From a virus, in IMG/VR virus record IMGVR_UViG_3300046747_000672, positions 1 to 64,000 of that record: 64,000 nucleotides of DNA; one strand, 5' to 3'. The first letter of the stretch is position 1; each line of letters opens with the position of its first letter. Positions 47,332 to 55,425 of this stretch are shown here, in pieces. Under the pieces are notes generated by a model, which saw only the letters and a program-made list of their open reading frames with translations, did no database searches and was not told where the DNA came from. A program made the translations under genes and the position numbers.

Positions 47332-48139
47332 GTTCCGCCTCCTTCGCCCGCCGAACCGGCTCCGGCTTGTTCGGTCCGTACTTGTCAGACAGCGGCATAT
47401 AGATCGCGCGCGCGTCAACGTGCTCGAAATGGTACGAGCCGTCGTCCAGCAGCACCATCGCCGTAAGCCGTCCGCCAGCATAGCAGCCGGTGTCGATGCC
47501 AACGCACGTGGAAGCGTGACCGCTGCCGAATTCGCCTACCTCGTTGCTGTCGACATGCGGTCCGATGAAGCGATGAATGTGGTGCCCATAGACGATGTTC
47601 TCCGGTCCTCGCCACCGCTGCGACCAGAACCACTTGTCCGTGGGGTCTGGCGCGTCCCCATCCTTCGCTGAATACGCCGTGCCATCGTCGTTGATGAACC
47701 GCGTGCGGAGAAGCGCTTGCGAGTCCTTCTGCTCCTCGAAGGTCTTACTCGGCTCGAGTCCTGCGTGGATCGCATACCACCCTTGGCCGATGTCGATCGA
47801 CATGGGCAGGCCGTGCATCCACTCGATGTCGTCGTCCGTCAACGCGAGGTTCTGCGCCGCCTGCACGGCCGTGAAGCGGATTGGATTCTTCTTGCCTCCT
47901 GCTACCTCGCGAAGGTGGTGCCCGCGCCAGCGCACGTGCTTGTCATCGTGGTTCGAGGCCGTGCTTTCAAAGCCAGCCTTGCGGACCATCCGGACGACGC
48001 CGACCGGATCGGGTCCTCTGTCCATGAAGTCGCCGAGCATCACGACGCGATCGGTTGAACCGACGGCGAGGACGGTGAGCAGCTCTTCGAGCTCGACGCG
48101 GCACCCGTGCACGTCGCCGATCACGAGGACGCGGCTCAT
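47321..48139 (-). CDS. Metallophosphatase (PP2A/ApaH-like)
   Basis: 272 residues. GDVHG at 8-12, GDFMDRG at 36-42, SNHDDKH at 62-68 (canonical is Gly-Asn-His; Ser is a small change), IHAG at 124-127 and YGHHIHR near 184-190. A calcineurin-like phosphatase acting on nucleotide phosphates, phosphoproteins or RNA ends. It overlaps the RlaP-like gene (ATGA), so the two enzymes likely act in one pathway. Confidence 0.78.
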   Translation of the reverse strand: MSRVLVIGDVHGCRVELEELLTVLAVGSTDRVVMLGDFMDRGPDPVGVVRMVRKAGFESTASNHDDKHVRWRGHHLREVAGGKKNPIRFTAVQAAQNLALTDDDIEWMHGLPMSIDIGQGWYAIHAGLEPSKTFEEQKDSQALLRTRFINDDGTAYSAKDGDAPDPTDKWFWSQRWRGPENIVYGHHIHRFIGPHVDSNEVGEFGSGHASTCVGIDTGCYAGGRLTAMVLLDDGSYHFEHVDARAIYMPLSDKYGPNKPEPVRRAKEAERAS

Positions 48140-49212
48140 GAAAACGACTCCTCGACGAGCTCTCGGCACAAGGCGTCGAGTGCCGGGCGATCGGTCGAGT
48201 GACGCAGCGTCGACGTCTTGTAAAGCTCGCCAAGTTCCGCGTCCTGACGCGCGGCCCACTCGGTCAACTCTTCGTACGACCACGCACCGTTGCGAATCGC
48301 GAGGAGTTCGTCCCGATCGGGACGCTTCACGATCACGCGCCAGCTCTCCAAAATCTCGCGACACATTCGCATGAGCCGCACCAGGTGCATGGCGTGCTTG
48401 GTGTCAAAGCCCCACTTCGACTCAAGTGCGGCACGCGCTTCGTTCCTGGTTGCCTTCCAGTTCTGATACTGCTCCCACTCGACTTTGCGCGCCTTGTACT
48501 GGCGCTCCAGATCAAGCAATCGGAGGAAGTTCTCCTCGTAACCAATCGAGCGCGCGGCGGCGGCGTACTGCGCATCGGCCGTAACCCCGATTTCGCCGAG
48601 CATCTCCGCCATGAGGTTCTGAAGACGGATCCGGTCCGCTGGCTCGACTCCTGACATGTCGTCCAGGTGCCACTCGCCGAGTCTCTTCTCGATCGCCGCG
48701 TGCGCCGCCTGAAGCTGGTCCGCAGGGATGACTGTTCGCTCGGGCAGACCCAGATCGGTCCGTGTCGGCGGCGATTGAGGTGGCGTCTTCAGCCACCTGT
48801 AATGGGTCGCGATCCGCTTGAGTTGCGCGTGCGCGTATCCCGAAAATGTGAAGCGCGCCTTTTTCGAAAGAAACAGCTCTCGCGCCTCGAGTAGCCGAAG
48901 CCCAGCTGGCGTCACCATTCTCCGGTCCGCCTCGTCGCCCCACAAAACTTCGATAATGTTTGGATTGCACTCCGAGGCGAGCGCGAAGAACTTCCGGATG
49001 TCGTAGACGACCATGTCCGGGTCCTTCGACTCCGCTTGTTCGAAGCGCTTGTCGAACCCATGGAAGTACTCACGCGGCGGGATGGCAATCCCTTTGATGT
49101 CGATGTCGCTCGTTGGCGTGTTGAGTCCGTACGCCGTTGAGCCGTGCGTGACGCAGAGAATCGTCCGCTCGCGAAGCCACGTGAGATTACCTCGGTAAGG
49201 TAGCGGTTCCAT
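48136..49212 (-). CDS. RlaP-like nucleotidyltransferase (YcgL/COG3541 type)
   Basis: 358 residues from ATG with GGGAGAGG upstream. THGSTAYGLNTPTSDIDIKG holds the pol-beta-like GS...DxD signature (Gly24-Ser25, Asp36, Asp38). DIRKFFALASECNPNIIEVL and a long helical C-terminal domain follow. RlaP proteins are RNA-ligase-associated pol-beta-family enzymes proposed for RNA repair. No RNA ligase is seen here; the partners are the adjacent metallophosphatase and perhaps the HAD at 41,498. Confidence 0.76.
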   Translation of the reverse strand: MEPLPYRGNLTWLRERTILCVTHGSTAYGLNTPTSDIDIKGIAIPPREYFHGFDKRFEQAESKDPDMVVYDIRKFFALASECNPNIIEVLWGDEADRRMVTPAGLRLLEARELFLSKKARFTFSGYAHAQLKRIATHYRWLKTPPQSPPTRTDLGLPERTVIPADQLQAAHAAIEKRLGEWHLDDMSGVEPADRIRLQNLMAEMLGEIGVTADAQYAAAARSIGYEENFLRLLDLERQYKARKVEWEQYQNWKATRNEARAALESKWGFDTKHAMHLVRLMRMCREILESWRVIVKRPDRDELLAIRNGAWSYEELTEWAARQDAELGELYKTSTLRHSTDRPALDALCRELVEESFS

Positions 49213-49214
49213 CG

Positions 49215-49496
49215 TCACCTCTCCCACCCCTTCGCCCCGATCAGCCTCCGCACGTCGGCGGCCATCGACTCGCGCCCGGCTTCGTAGGCGGCGTTGAGAA
49301 GCGACGCGACGCGATCTGCGTCAATCCTGGCGACGTTGTCGCCGTCGTTCACGGACAGCGTTGCCGCTTCATTGAGCGGCTGCATGAAGTACAACGGCGG
49401 CGAGATCCTGGCCATCCCTGGCCCATGGAACTCGTGCGCGACGCCGAGCGCCGTCGTGGTCTCGGTGACGGAGTAGGGGAGCTTGGGGGCGGTCAT
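49215..49496 (-). CDS. Small unknown protein
   Basis: 93 residues (ETTTALGVAHEFHGPGMARI; RVASLLNAAYEAGRESMAAD). Two bases separate its stop from the nucleotidyltransferase start. Unknown. Confidence 0.63.
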   Translation of the reverse strand: MTAPKLPYSVTETTTALGVAHEFHGPGMARISPPLYFMQPLNEAATLSVNDGDNVARIDADRVASLLNAAYEAGRESMAADVRRLIGAKGWER

Positions 49497-49705
49497 CGAT
49501 TGAGAGCCTTTCGGAGCATCTCAACGCTTCCGCCGTTCGAGTTCGGATGGAACCGGAGCGCGACGCCTGCTGCGTACTCCAGTTCGGCGACGCGCGACTT
49601 AAGCGCGCGCGCCAGCTCACGAAGCTCCTCGTACTGCCCGACGTCGATCGTAGCCCGCCCCATCGACGACACTTCGCTCAGCAACCACAACTCTCGGTCG
49701 TTCAT
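49493..49705 (-). CDS. Small helical unknown protein
   Basis: 70 residues from the ATG with GGAG upstream. ELWLLSEVSSMGRATIDVGQ and ELARALKSRVAELEYAAGVA. Unknown. Confidence 0.62.
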   Translation of the reverse strand: MNDRELWLLSEVSSMGRATIDVGQYEELRELARALKSRVAELEYAAGVALRFHPNSNGGSVEMLRKALNR

Positions 49706-49707
49706 CG

Positions 49708-50016
49708 TCACTCCTCCGTCGTGCAAAGCCAGCCGCGCCCGCATCGCTTCACCCACTCGATGGCGGTGAGCTCGACGTCAGAACTGTCGTCGTCATCCAT
49801 GGTCGGTAGTCCCGTCTCGTTGTTGCACCAGATGGTCAGCTTCTCTTCGTCGTGGATGGCGAGCCAGTATTCCTCATCCTCACCCGCACCCGCCCCGGCG
49901 TTCGGGAAGCCCAGGGACTCCGCCCACGCGTTCCACGCGTCCTCCTTGCTTTCGGCGATGACCCACTCGCAGCGGTCGGGCGAGACATAGAGCTTCAGTG
50001 CGCCCACCTCACCCAC
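49708..50016 (-). CDS. Unknown protein
   Basis: 102 residues from GTG, 8-nt overlap upstream. LKLYVSPDRCEWVIAESKED then WLAIHDEEKLTIWCNNETGL and CGRGWLCTTEE. Similar in style to the protein at 39,729 (WVIAESKEDAW versus YVIAPTADEAW), suggesting a duplicated small phage family. Confidence 0.64.
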   Translation of the reverse strand: MGEVGALKLYVSPDRCEWVIAESKEDAWNAWAESLGFPNAGAGAGEDEEYWLAIHDEEKLTIWCNNETGLPTMDDDDSSDVELTAIEWVKRCGRGWLCTTEE

Positions 50017-50251
50017 GCGCCACCTCCAGTCCCAGGTCGATCTTCACAGCGCACGCCGCCGAGCACGCGAAGTGCGTCGCCTGGCGCCCTTGCGGCAACA
50101 GGTCGCGCCGCATCAGCCACCCGGGCGGCAGGCAGTCGACGGGCTCGCCGAGGTCGCTCGCGCTCACGCTGCCTTTCGCGACGGCGCAGCAGGACGCGCA
50201 CGTGAACGTCGTGGGGCGGAGCCAGTGGCGGAGGTCAGGCATCGGCGGCAT
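50009..50251 (-). CDS. Zinc-knuckle protein, unknown
   Basis: 80 residues. FTCASCCAVAKGSVSASDLG and HFACSAACAVKIDLGLEVAR are two Cys pairs. The start overlaps the upstream gene by 17 nt; a Met three codons later is possible. Confidence 0.62.
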   Translation of the reverse strand: MPPMPDLRHWLRPTTFTCASCCAVAKGSVSASDLGEPVDCLPPGWLMRRDLLPQGRQATHFACSAACAVKIDLGLEVARG

Positions 50252-50579
50252 CGTTCTCTCGTTCCTCTTCCGCGACCTCTTCGGCCCACTTCTCAACGTC
50301 AACTAGTGCCCGTTCGACGGCAGTCCCGAGAGTCGCGCCTTCCCATTCGTAACAGCGCGACGGTACGATGACGTAGCACCACAACTTCAGCTTGACCCAG
50401 TCGTCGCCCTTGGATGTCTCGAAGTGGTTCGGCAAGTGAATCTCCCACGTTCCCTCGTAGGTCTTGCAATGCGGCTCGAAACGAAGCTTGCGCGCAATGG
50501 CGGAGAACGTCGCCTGCCTCAACGCTTGGAAGGCGGCGATCTCGTCGCCGGAGAATAGCGGCTTGATGGGCTGGTTCAC
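50235..50579 (-). CDS. Unknown protein
   Basis: 114 residues, GTG start (GTGA overlap). GDEIAAFQALRQATFSAIAR, EIHLPNHFETSKGDDWVKLK and LWCYVIVPSRCYEWEGATLG. Mixed alpha/beta, unknown. Confidence 0.65.
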   Translation of the reverse strand: MNQPIKPLFSGDEIAAFQALRQATFSAIARKLRFEPHCKTYEGTWEIHLPNHFETSKGDDWVKLKLWCYVIVPSRCYEWEGATLGTAVERALVDVEKWAEEVAEEERENDAADA

Positions 50580-50965
50580 GGCGCCGTCCCCGCACAACGG
50601 TGGTCCCACATGGGAACCATCTTCGATGCGAAGTCCCAGATCGCGACCAGCATCTTGCCGAAGTTCTCGCCGTCGCCACGCCCGCACATGTGGAGGCTTT
50701 CTTCCTCTGCCATCCTGAACTCGAGGCAGCCGTCCCATTTCACGTACCCGCTCGCGAACCGTCCCGCCTCCTCGATGCGCTCGACCATGTCGAGCGACTC
50801 TCCGCCGCGTCGCCGGTAGAACCGTTGCGAGCGGTCGAGCGACCAGCCGATGATTTCGTAGACCTCGAAGTCGGCGCCGTGCTCCGAGCAACCTCCGAAT
50901 GGCGTCAGGCGGATCGCGAAGTTGATCGCGTCCATGTTGTGGGTGGTCCACTGGCGGTCGATCAT
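50576..50965 (-). CDS. Unknown protein
   Basis: 129 residues. MDAINFAIRLTPFGGCSEHG, FEVYEIIGWSLDRSQRFYRR and YVKWDGCLEFRMAEEESLHM. ATGA overlap with the ASCH gene. Unknown. Confidence 0.65.
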   Translation of the reverse strand: MIDRQWTTHNMDAINFAIRLTPFGGCSEHGADFEVYEIIGWSLDRSQRFYRRRGGESLDMVERIEEAGRFASGYVKWDGCLEFRMAEEESLHMCGRGDGENFGKMLVAIWDFASKMVPMWDHRCAGTAP

Positions 50966-51618
50966 GGCCTGATCCTCCGAAACTCGACGACCCACACCCG
51001 CGGGTTCGTCGTCCAGTTTGCGCGATCGCGGTTGATCGAATCCCACAGACACGCGAATGCGCCGCGGTGCGTGCCGCTAAGTTCTCTTGAGAGTTTGCCT
51101 GCGCCATCGAAAACGATGGCCGCATCGGTCCATCTCGCCCCTTCCGCCTGCGCATCCTTCTCGGTGATGTCCTGCAACCGCTCAACTCGAACTCCCGCTA
51201 CCTCCAGTGTGATTCGCGACGCCCACTTGGGCATGTAGAGCGGCGTCACCCAGCCGGCGCTGGCCGCTTTCGGTATCTTCCAATTGTTCGTGACATCGTA
51301 TTCAGAAAAGAAGGAGCACGAGTTGTCTGCGGCGTATTCCACATTGACGTCGGCGCAATCGCATGCATCGGAACCGTGACCATGGGCGATGCTCGGGCGC
51401 CAGGTTTCCTTCACCCAGAGTTTGTCGCCTGACAGGCCGTACCGGTTCCGAATGCGTCGAGTGCCAGTCGACTCATTGGAGTTCGACGCCAGAACGTCGT
51501 CGAACTCCACATCGCGAGCGAGCGGGACAATGCGACGTGTCTGTGTTTTTGCGCCGGACAGGATCGCCAGGACCATGGGCGCAGAGAACAGGATGGGGCG
51601 ATCGGCGGTAGCGCTCAC
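50962..51618 (-). CDS. ASCH-domain phage protein
   Basis: 218 residues from GTG sharing GTGA with the tiny upstream ORF. ILFSAPMVLAILSGAKTQTR then GDKLWVKETWRPSI, LYMPKWASRITLEVAGVRVE and LQDITEKDAQAEGARWTDAA match the phage branch of ASCH domains (a PUA-like RNA-binding fold). The usual 'K..E.R' ligand-binding block appears as GAKTQTRR. Probably an RNA-binding modulator of phage expression. Confidence 0.76.
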   Translation of the reverse strand: MSATADRPILFSAPMVLAILSGAKTQTRRIVPLARDVEFDDVLASNSNESTGTRRIRNRYGLSGDKLWVKETWRPSIAHGHGSDACDCADVNVEYAADNSCSFFSEYDVTNNWKIPKAASAGWVTPLYMPKWASRITLEVAGVRVERLQDITEKDAQAEGARWTDAAIVFDGAGKLSRELSGTHRGAFACLWDSINRDRANWTTNPRVWVVEFRRIRP

Positions 51619-51671
51619 GGGCCAGCCTCTTCCTGGCAATCGAGGCAGTAGGCGTCCCAATCGGTGCTCAC
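51615..51671 (-). CDS. Possible 18-residue Cys microprotein
   Basis: GTG after a strong AAGGAGAG site, encoding STDWDAYCLDCQEEAGP with one CxxC, ending in TGA that overlaps the ASCH start. Could be a leader ORF or a microprotein. Confidence 0.4.
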   Translation of the reverse strand: MSTDWDAYCLDCQEEAGP

Positions 51672-51705
51672 GATTCTCTCCTTCTCCGCTGTACTCGGGA
51701 GGCCA

Positions 51706-53328
51706 TCAGTCCCACCGATCGATCCTGTATTCCAGCCGGACGCCGTTGCCGTCGGTGACTCGCACGTGAACGACATCGTTCGAGCCCTTCTGAAGCATCA
51801 GCCCGCACGCCGACGCGTCATCCTCGCCAGCGATCCGGGCGCCTCGCGAGTACGCTTCGATCGTGGCACGAATGCCGTGAAATTCAGCTCGCATGATCTC
51901 CGGGAACAGTCCAGCTCCAGCCGTCTTCGCACGCGAGTCCTTGGCCCCGTCGATGACGATGACGGCGCCCTCTCCTTGGTGCGTGAACGTGCCTCCAAAC
52001 CACGATGGCGGGCGAAGCGTGATGGCCGTAACTGGCGACCACACGTTGGCGACGAGGCCCCACGAGGCTGCTATCGATCCGCCATTGTAGAGGTACCAGG
52101 AGAACGGGTTTCGTTTCTCCGACGAGTCCCATTGCAGAATGGGCGGCGCCTCCGAATTTGCCGCGGTCACGATCGCGGTGAAATTGCCGGCGTGCGGGAC
52201 GAGGACAGCGATCGTCTTCGCGCCAGCGAGAACCGTCCGCCGAAACTTCTCCCACGTGATCGCTTGCGACGGCACCGCCATCAGCGGCAGCGTCGTGCCT
52301 TCCTTCGGTTTGAGGTGCGAAAAGACGCCGCCTGCCTTGGGCGTCTCAGGAACTGCCGGCCTCCACAGCGCGTCGACCTCTCCGAGCCGCGCGAATCTGC
52401 GCTCAAGCGATCCGGCTGCTTTCAGTTTCTCGATGACCTTTTCTGCCTGCGCGATGTTGCCAGCCGAAGGCGCAGCTTGCGGACGCTGGTACTGGAGCGG
52501 ATGCATCTTGTCCTTGAACCGGCGCGCCACCTCCTCGAACGGCATTCCGGCGGCGATGTCTTCGAGCAGCGTTCCGATCATCGAACTCCGTGGATGGCAG
52601 AATCCAGCAGGCGCTGATGCGATGGCGCGCCACACGATGTTTGCGCGGCGTCCCTTGTGCGTAGCGATCGCGGTGTGCAGGTCAGCCAACCACTTTGCCG
52701 GACCAAGCACCTTCTCACTTCGGTACAGCGCGTCGCTGTTCAGCAGCGAAAGCGCCTGCGCAAGGACAGGCGGCGCAAACTCTTCGAGAGCGCGCTGAAC
52801 ATTTTTGAAGTCCTCCAGCTTCTCCGCCATAGCCTGACCGGCGGTCTGAACGAGGTTCCGGAAGACGTGGTCGGGCGTCGGGCTGACGCTTAGGTGAACC
52901 CAGTCGCCTTTGCGCGATGGCGTGAAATGCTGCCCCAACGTCGGTTCAGACGATAGGAACACGCCAGTTACGATGGCCCGGCGCAGTCTGGCGGTTATCG
53001 CTTCAACCGCCGAAGCGTGGTCGTTGTCAGCGTCGGACATATGCCACGCCGCTGGCGCAGTCGTGCCATTCTCGCCGATCGTCACGAGCCCGCCAACCCG
53101 CTCGACGAAGCGACGACATGCGTTGCAGTTGTGGTACTGGCGCGACGTCGCTGGGAAGCTCCCCAGATATACGTCCCACAAGTCCGGCGTGTCCGTCGTG
53201 AAGACATGTGCCTTTGAAGTGTTGGCAGCGAAGCGCGCGTCGACGCGCTTCAAGAAGTCTGCGTAGCTTGCGTCGGCAGCGTTGCCGGTTTGCGGCGGAG
53301 CGTCGTTGGTTACTGTGATCACTTGCAT
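51706..53328 (-). CDS. Large unknown phage protein
   Basis: 540 residues, GGAGA five bases before ATG. DFLKRVDARFAANTSKAHVF, YHNCNACRRFVERVGGLVTI (Cys pair), KGDWVHLSVSPTPDHVFRNL, SLLNSDALYRSEKVLGPAKW, then a C-terminal half with GAVIVIDGAKDSRAKTAGAG. It looks like a conserved phage protein and is the largest minus-strand gene here, but no known enzyme motif is clear. Confidence 0.7.
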   Translation of the reverse strand: MQVITVTNDAPPQTGNAADASYADFLKRVDARFAANTSKAHVFTTDTPDLWDVYLGSFPATSRQYHNCNACRRFVERVGGLVTIGENGTTAPAAWHMSDADNDHASAVEAITARLRRAIVTGVFLSSEPTLGQHFTPSRKGDWVHLSVSPTPDHVFRNLVQTAGQAMAEKLEDFKNVQRALEEFAPPVLAQALSLLNSDALYRSEKVLGPAKWLADLHTAIATHKGRRANIVWRAIASAPAGFCHPRSSMIGTLLEDIAAGMPFEEVARRFKDKMHPLQYQRPQAAPSAGNIAQAEKVIEKLKAAGSLERRFARLGEVDALWRPAVPETPKAGGVFSHLKPKEGTTLPLMAVPSQAITWEKFRRTVLAGAKTIAVLVPHAGNFTAIVTAANSEAPPILQWDSSEKRNPFSWYLYNGGSIAASWGLVANVWSPVTAITLRPPSWFGGTFTHQGEGAVIVIDGAKDSRAKTAGAGLFPEIMRAEFHGIRATIEAYSRGARIAGEDDASACGLMLQKGSNDVVHVRVTDGNGVRLEYRIDRWD

Positions 53329-53403
53329 GAGAGTCTCCATGGCAATCGAAGTAGCAAAAAGCACGGCTGGCGCCATCGCCAGGGGCGGCGTGTCGGGACC
53401 AGG

Positions 53404-53697
53404 CTAAGCATCGAGGACCTCTTTCGTCGCCATCGGCCACCCATCCAGTTCTCGCGCCTTCGCCCTGTACAGCGGCCCGCTGCCCTTGCGCGTGCAGTCA
53501 ATCTCCTCGCTGTCGCGCAGCCGCCACAGCGCCCGCTCGAGCTCGCCGCGGTTGAACCGGATCTGAAGCTTCGTCCACACGTCGTCGAGTGACCACGCGC
53601 GCGTCGGCGACGACTCCAGCAGCGCGACCACGGCGGCCCGACACGCCTTGGCGCGCTGCACCGGACCGCGGGTCGACGGGAAGCCTTGGCTGCTCAT
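53404..53697 (-). CDS. Winged-helix-like small protein
   Basis: 97 residues. CRAAVVALLESSPTRAWSLD, DVWTKLQIRFNRGELERALW and LRDSEEIDCTRKGSGPLYRA read as a winged-helix DNA-binding domain. ATGA overlap upstream. Possible regulator. Confidence 0.66.
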   Translation of the reverse strand: MSSQGFPSTRGPVQRAKACRAAVVALLESSPTRAWSLDDVWTKLQIRFNRGELERALWRLRDSEEIDCTRKGSGPLYRAKARELDGWPMATKEVLDA

Positions 53698-53894
53698 GAT
53701 TCCTCCGCGATGACGCAGAGCACGTCGTGCGGGTCGCATTGAAAGAGTCGTGCTGCTTCCCGCCGAGCATCGATAAACATTCTGGTCTTGACGGTCACAA
53801 CCTCGTCCGGCGAGCCCTTACGGCGGCAGCGCCAAAGGACGGGCGTCGCGTTCGGGTGGCCGATGCGCGGGTCTTCGATGGCGCCGTGTTTCAT
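53694..53894 (-). CDS. Small basic unknown protein
   Basis: 66 residues (PRIGHPNATPVLWRCRRKGS; MFIDARREAARLFQCDPHDV). Unknown. Confidence 0.62.
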   Translation of the reverse strand: MKHGAIEDPRIGHPNATPVLWRCRRKGSPDEVVTVKTRMFIDARREAARLFQCDPHDVLCVIAEES

Positions 53895-54256
53895 TGCTGA
53901 GCTCGCTGCGGGACGGCGACGACCGCCCACGGCTTGGGCGTCTTGCAACCGGAGATTGGATACGTGCGCTCTGGCTCGCAGCCGTGCCCCTTCTCGACGG
54001 CAAATGCGCCAGGGGCACCGCACAGAAGCTGCTCCTTCTGATCGCCAAAGTTGACGTCGCATGTGACGTAGCCGTCGCCATCTGAGTCCGTTGTGGCGCA
54101 GGCGAGGCCCATGGGCCTGTAACCCATCTTGTCGAGCCATTCTCTCGCCGACTGCTCCGGCGCCGCTCGATTGCGGTTCGCTTTGTCGTCGCAGGCGGCT
54201 GCGCAAACGAACGCGAACGCCATCATCCAGAAAAGCCACTTCTGCACGCTCATCAT
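53891..54256 (-). CDS. Cys-rich lipoprotein
   Basis: 121 residues. MMSVQKWLFWMMAFAFVCAA then AC gives a lipoprotein signal (Cys22 likely lipidated). The mature part has paired Cys (GLACATTDSDGDGYVTCDVN; LLCGAPGAFAVEKGHGCEPE) and ends in a VVAVPQRAQQ tail. Its calcium-style DSDGDG loop resembles EF-type motifs. Surface protein; role unknown. Confidence 0.64.
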   Translation of the reverse strand: MMSVQKWLFWMMAFAFVCAAACDDKANRNRAAPEQSAREWLDKMGYRPMGLACATTDSDGDGYVTCDVNFGDQKEQLLCGAPGAFAVEKGHGCEPERTYPISGCKTPKPWAVVAVPQRAQQ

Positions 54257-54465
54257 TTCGTCAGCTCCTTTTCAAAAGCCCTTGAACACAGCACGCACCG
54301 ATTCACGGGCTTATCCACGAGCCTCCCGGTCACGCTGAGACCGCACAGCGGCGGCGACTGGAAGCGCAGCGGCTTCTGCTCGGACCACCGCGCGGGCTCG
54401 ATGGCGGCAAGGAGATGCGCGACCGGCAGAAGCGGCGTGGGGACGGGGACGAACCAGCGGGTCAT
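54253..54465 (-). CDS. Small unknown protein
   Basis: 70 residues. WFVPVPTPLLPVAHLLAAIE and CGLSVTGRLVDKPVNRCVLC (two Cys pairs). Unknown. Confidence 0.62.
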   Translation of the reverse strand: MTRWFVPVPTPLLPVAHLLAAIEPARWSEQKPLRFQSPPLCGLSVTGRLVDKPVNRCVLCSRAFEKELTK

Positions 54466-54956
54466 GGTGCGCTCACGGCTGCCGCCGCCTCGTCGATCAC
54501 GTCCTGATACGGAAGCCACATCCGCACGATCTGAGCTTTCGTTACGTCGCTGTCGCAGCCATTCGATTTGTGCTGCTGCGTCGGCTTCAGCATCCGGCAC
54601 TCATACGGGCGATCGTCGTGCGCCATGGAGCATCCGGTCGTGGTCCACTGGACGCACTGACCGCCCCAGCTTGGATCGCGGAGTCGCCGCCCCGTGACGG
54701 TCGCAGGCCGAACGTATTCGGTCTGGCAAAGAACAGGGTCGGCGAGCTCTTCGCCAAGCGCCGTTCGCACGTCACCTTCCCACCAGTCGATGGCGTACTT
54801 GCCGCTCGCGAAGGCCTTTGCCAGCGCCGCCACAATCTGGCTTCGGTCGCTCCCCCAGTCTTCCGGTCGCGTGAGTCCAGGCATCGACTTGCAACACGCG
54901 CCGCCGCAAGCGCTGCACAGATCGGCGTCGACGTACATGGGGAGCTTCGCGCTCAT
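54462..54956 (-). CDS. YkgJ-like Cys-cluster protein
   Basis: 164 residues. LCSACGGACCKSMPGLTRPE is the N-terminal Cys cluster; CSMAHDDRPYECRMLKPTQQ adds more. The pattern resembles YkgJ/zinc- or iron-cluster proteins of unknown function. Confidence 0.66.
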   Translation of the reverse strand: MSAKLPMYVDADLCSACGGACCKSMPGLTRPEDWGSDRSQIVAALAKAFASGKYAIDWWEGDVRTALGEELADPVLCQTEYVRPATVTGRRLRDPSWGGQCVQWTTTGCSMAHDDRPYECRMLKPTQQHKSNGCDSDVTKAQIVRMWLPYQDVIDEAAAAVSAP

Positions 54957-55369
54957 TCGGCGCTCGCCCGGATTGAGAAGCCGCCGTAGTAGCCGTTGTG
55001 CTCGTTGTGAGACGACACGACGAACTCGCCCTTGCTCGTCTTCACGGCGAGGAACTGCACCTCGTGCGCATCGCACCCGTCCGCCGCGTCCGGAGCTTCG
55101 CGCAGTTCTATCCCGACGAGCGTCGCCCCGACGTAGTCGGCCAGCGTGTCATCGGTCCGCATGTAGCGGTTCTCGCAGCACGACTGGCCGTCGTCCCACA
55201 GCTTCAGCGTTGACCCATCGTCGAACGCGAAGCGGAGGACGTCATCCTTGTCGTCCAATACGACGCCGACGATCGTCTTTCCGATAGCTGCACTCACGGC
55301 GTCAAAGGTTTCCTTGCCGCTGTCGAGCATGTTGAGCATCACGTTCATCCCTAGATTCACGAACTTCAT
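54953..55369 (-). CDS. DUF7448-like phage protein
   Basis: 138 residues. IGKTIVGVVLDDKDDVLRFA, FDDGSTLKLWDDGQSCCENR, YMRTDDTLADYVGATLVGIE and VSSHNEHNGYYGGFSIRASA fit a phage family sometimes named DUF7448. Function unknown. ATGA overlap with the 19-residue ORF upstream. Confidence 0.72.
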   Translation of the reverse strand: MKFVNLGMNVMLNMLDSGKETFDAVSAAIGKTIVGVVLDDKDDVLRFAFDDGSTLKLWDDGQSCCENRYMRTDDTLADYVGATLVGIELREAPDAADGCDAHEVQFLAVKTSKGEFVVSSHNEHNGYYGGFSIRASAE

Positions 55370-55425
55370 GCCCGTTTCTCCGTTCTCGTCGGCAGCCGCT
55401 GCCGCGCTGCGTCTCGCCTGGCCAT
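55366..55425 (-). CDS. Possible 19-residue basic microprotein
   Basis: MARRDAARQRLPTRTEKRA, with TGATG overlap at its start and ATGA overlap at its end. Exact couplings at both ends suggest it is translated, but it is very short. Confidence 0.4.
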   Translation of the reverse strand: MARRDAARQRLPTRTEKRA

